The position numbers were made by a program, and so were the translations under genes. Shown here piece after piece: positions 60,310 to 64,000 of a stretch of DNA of 64,000 nt (position 1 is its first letter; every line of letters begins with the position of its first letter). The notes under the pieces are model-generated. The model saw only the letters and a program-made list of their open reading frames with translations, searched no databases and was not told where the DNA came from. The stretch spans positions 5,494,001 to 5,558,000 of the forward strand of contig JAJFZO010000094.1 of NCBI GenBank assembly GCA_021397835.1, given 5' to 3'. Source of the DNA: Moringa oleifera (taxonomy: Eukaryota; Streptophyta; Magnoliopsida; Brassicales; Moringaceae).

Positions 60310-60405
60310 TGATGCTCCCGAAGAGAAAGCTCAACTGCCACTGCACAGAGCTGTAAATGGTATGGGCTTTCAAATTTAGCCAGAAGTGTGCATATATATA
60401 GATAC
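60310..60405 (-). promoter_or_regulatory. CYP85A leader and TATA-like element
   Basis: Reading leftwards, CTATATATATGCAC at about 60390-60403 contains a good TATA box some 80-90 nt before the ATG at 60309. It predicts a leader of about 55 nt. Confidence 0.5.
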
Positions 60406-63400
60406 AGGTCTAGAGAGGGAGAAAGAGAAAATGAAAGGCATACGGTCCAAACCATGCACCCTACCAGGAAGGGACCCCCCTACTCTAAGCCCTCTAGTAA
60501 TAAAAGCATTACCCAGAACATTTAATCGGCAGAAAATAGTTTCTTTACACTTTTATCTATGACTAAACAGAGATTTGAATCTTGAAATCCTCCCGTTCAA
60601 CATCGATTCAATAAAAAAGAAACAACAACATATATTAACCCAACAACTCATTCTTCAAGATTTCAGCCATGAATGCTTGTTTGATAGTTACATGGGGGAG
60701 ATACTGTTCCAAGCATTCAAAAGGTAGAATTCTTTATACAGAGTATTGGGGTTCACAAAGAGATCATTTGGGTATAATTGGTCTGCATAAAAAAGTGGAG
60801 AGAAAGGTGAAAGGAAGAACCTTTAAACTAATGAAGACTCAAAAAAAAAAAGATTTTTTTAAACTTCTTTTGGGTGTAAGGGCACATGTCCTTCATCCCA
60901 TTGGACCTGAAAACAAAAGCTCCCCAAAGACGCAGTACTTCACATGTCTGTCAACAAGATCTGCTCATGAAATTACAAAACTCCACTAGAGGACACTCCC
61001 TTGGTTACCATGTGAGTAAGTGAAGAAAGAGAGAGGCTTCTTGGTTCTAATGTAACTGCTAGTTTCAAACTTGGACTGCCTCGCTGTATCATTTTTTTTT
61101 TTTTTTTGCTTTTTCTTCTCTCCCTTTTTGACCATTTTTGCACGGTTGACTGTGACTCCCAAAAATTCATTAACCACAGAAAAAAAAAACAGTAACTCTT
61201 ATTTAACCATTAGTATACTGTGTTATTGAATAATTAAAAAAAAAAGGGTAATTTCTTAGAAACTTATGAACACATTTCACCAATTTTACTCCTAAAAAAA
61301 CCCCATTGATATATTGTGTTATTGAGTTAAAAAAAATTAAGAGATAAATTTTTGTTTTTCAAAACAAAAAAACTAGAGATCTCTAAGAATTATGAACCAT
61401 TTACAATCGATTTCTCCTTTTATTTTCACAAATTTTTTTTTTTTAAAAAGAAGTTATGACGAACAGTAAAAATTTATACACTTGATGATTAAAAAGAAAA
61501 TACGAAACTTAGCGAAATGCTTCACCGATTAGTTGTGCGGCACTTAGAGAATTCTCTAGTCTGAAGCCCCCAGAGAACCACCGTTGCAAGAGAAGAAATG
61601 GAGAGAAAAAGCTTTAATGCAGAGAGAAACGAAGAGAGAAGCTATGGTGAAAAGAAACAAACATGTTTTTTCGTTTTATAGTGAGAGAAATGAATAATAA
61701 ATGGCAACAATTTATACACTTATTGAGTATTTAATGATTTAAGGAATTTAAGATCTCTAAAAAAGGAATTCTAACATCATAAAATTAATTGACATTAAAA
61801 GAGAATTAATTGTTTGTTGCCAAAGAAACCCATTATACAGTGTACCATTGACTACATGAAAAGTAACCATTAATTAGATGAATGTTACAAATTGAATGGT
61901 GATTATATGTGTGATTCCAGCTTTTAAGTCTCATATGTCATAAATAGTTTGATTTTAATTCTTATAAAATAATAAAGACATTTACTGAATTATTGTTTCT
62001 TGTGGTTGCCTCAGTGGTGAAGATGTAGATTTTCAAGGAGTGAAGTCTCAGGCTCAAGTTGTTTTAATGGTATTTTTTAAAATATAACTATAATATATAA
62101 TACAATTTTTCAATATTTAATAATTTACAAATAAGTTTTAAAAATATAAATTATTTAATTTTAAAAATGTATAATATTTACACAATATAAATTGAATCAA
62201 GCCAACTTCATTTTCATTTGACATTGTCATATGATTTTTATGATATTTGATTCATAATGACTTAATTAAAAATAATTTAAAAAAAAAGAGATACAATAAT
62301 TATTAGGTGAGACGTTGCACGAGAATAAGATAAATGCAACTTTAGTTTTTCTGAAGTCACATCAATTCAATTTCATTAGATTTAGGGCAGTTGGAGTTTT
62401 CTATTGGCATGAGACCTCAAATCCAGTGCTTATATATATAGATATGCCTTTTAAGTTTTATGAAAGATTTGTCCTTTTTTTTTTTTTGGTCATTGATTGG
62501 AAAATAAATTGGCATTAACCTTAAGCACTTGTCCGACCGTCACCAAAAATATTTTGCTTTAAATCCCGAAACTCCCGGAGAACTTTGTAAATTTGTTGCA
62601 TTAAACCCACCAAAATCTAACATTGATTTCTATCACCAATTTTTATAACAAATCAACAAATTTGATTTGCTTAAAAATTTAGAGTTAAATATATTGAAAC
62701 AATAAGTATGATATTAATTAATTCAAATAGCACTATTACACATGAGCTGCGACTTTAAGTTTAAAATTATTAATATAAATTTTCAATTTTTACGTTATAT
62801 GCGTAGTTGTTAAAAATAATAAAAACAATTTTAATATACAAATATATAATTAATAAATAATAAATGCAATGTAATATAGATTAAAATAACATGATATTCA
62901 TGTTCTTTGAAATAAAATCACACATGTATCAACAAAGTGAAAAAGGTTTTACTTTTTATATTATTTATTACATGATAAAGTTTATAATCAAGCTCCAGGT
63001 ATTTATTATATTTTTATTATTTTTAAACAAAAAAAAATATCATCAGATATGAATTAAAAAAAAATGAGTAATTACACAAAAAAATCAATATTTTACTATT
63101 TGAAAAAATAATTTGTATTTCTTTAAAATTTATGGTTTTTATAAATTTTTAATATAATATTTTTATTCATAACGTTTGTTAATATTAATATGTGAATTTT
63201 GATCAAAGTCAAATCAGAGATACTTTTTAAACTCGCTATATATTAATTAAAAGAAATTAAATAAGTGTAAAAATAAATTTTATCTAATATAATTTTAAAA
63301 TATATGGGTATGAAAAAACAATAATTAGTTTTTTTTTTAAGTGAGTACCTTAAAAATGAGGAGAGAATATGAAAAAGCAGTTAGAAGTGAGTAATGGGGT

Positions 63401-64000
63401 AATTAAGAGATGAATTGAAGAAGGTATATAAACATGTGTGCCTATAAAATGGTCTCATTCAATTGAAGGTCGGAGGCGGCATCATAGCCTTCGCTCCCAT
63501 TAAATTCACAAATTAATGCTATTTAGCCCATGTGGCTTTACAAAAAGAATTTTGGAAGCTACATTAATTTGAATGGATTTTCAGCTGATTTTTTAAATTA
63601 TTATTTTTTATAATATATTATCTTTGAAAGTAAATATATAATTTATTAATTTAGTTTATTAAATTTTATAAAATTAATGTTTTAAAAAGCAATAAAATTT
63701 AATAAAATAAATATTAAAAGTTTTAAATTATAGTCACCTTTTATTTTTCATCTTAAAATATAGATGAAATAATTTTTATATATAATGTTTCAATTTAGTT
63801 TAATTTGAATTTTTTATTAAAAAATACTTAAATTGAGAATTTTGCACAACAAATTTTAACTTTAAAAAAATTTATAAAAAATTTAAATTATTATTATAAA
63901 ATATTTTAAAAATTTTGAGTAATAATTTTTTAAAAAATTATGTTATCAAAAAATGAATTCATAAAAAATAATTTGTGAACTAAAAATTATTCAAAATTAA
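60406..64000. other. Intergenic AT-rich DNA at right edge
   Basis: About 3.6 kb upstream of CYP85A with no supported gene. It contains A/T tracts (for example 61092-61107), a possible tRNA-derived (SINE-like) fragment near 62006-62061, and very AT-rich DNA from 62060 to the end. A TATATAAA-like word at 63424 is not followed by a recognisable gene within the window. Confidence 0.55.

Noticed and set aside
59876..60373. 165-codon minus-strand frame over CYP85A exon 1
   Set aside because: It is out of frame with the P450 start, and the CYP85A N-terminus from 60309 splices cleanly at 60119.
1..64000. CRISPR arrays, bacterial operons, intact transposons or viral insertions
   Set aside because: No spaced direct-repeat array, no transposase, integrase or reverse-transcriptase motif, and no long terminal repeats were seen in either strand.

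Overview
The window is nuclear DNA of a flowering plant. The genes are split by GT-AG introns, the intergenic DNA is very AT-rich with (TA)n tracts, the tRNA genes have plant form, and the gene families are plant-specific: type II MADS-box, R2R3-MYB, a CYP85A brassinosteroid oxidase and a reversibly glycosylated polypeptide (UDP-arabinopyranose mutase). Family content and gene order suggest a core eudicot, probably a rosid outside Brassicaceae. I cannot name the species. All exon models were read by eye from splice sites, reading-frame continuity and family conservation.

Layout, left to right. 1-784 (-): 5' part of a DsbA-like thioredoxin-fold gene that runs off the left edge. 2890-7326 (+): RCC1-repeat (seven-bladed propeller) gene with 8 coding exons. 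8272-15730 (-): AP1/FUL-like MADS-box gene, 8 exons, with a 4.3-kb first intron. 21911-28197 (-): SEPALLATA-like MADS-box gene, 8 exons, with a 3.8-kb first intron. 33230-35702 (-): a small protein with a DnaJ-type cysteine-rich zinc finger. 35832-35905 (+): tRNA-Ile(AAU). 36357-37548 (-): R2R3-MYB gene. About 40.36-41.1 kb (+): an unidentified, promoter-equipped locus with only short reading frames. 44259-50321 (+): tRNA (guanine26-N2)-dimethyltransferase TRM1, 12 exons. 50719-50790 (+): tRNA-Asp(GUC). 51524-54058 (-): RGP/UAM, 4 exons. 57297-60309 (-): CYP85A brassinosteroid C-6 oxidase, 9 exons. The rest is AT-rich intergenic DNA with microsatellites and old repeat debris.

There is no operon-like logic; these are independent plant genes. 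The coherent unit is the head-to-tail SEP / AP1-FUL pair, an arrangement known from other angiosperms (for example the tomato RIN-MC pair) and relevant to flower and fruit development. From memory, the neighbours also match the Arabidopsis regions around SEP2 (RCC1, SEP2, TRM1, RGP1) and around AGL79 (AGL79, MYB121, CYP85A2). The window therefore looks like one less-fractionated ancestral block whose pieces are split in Arabidopsis. I found no convincing new biochemical system. The most open items are the 40.4-41.1-kb locus with its perfect 10-bp hairpin, the possible dual start of TRM1, and the unclassified small zinc-finger protein.
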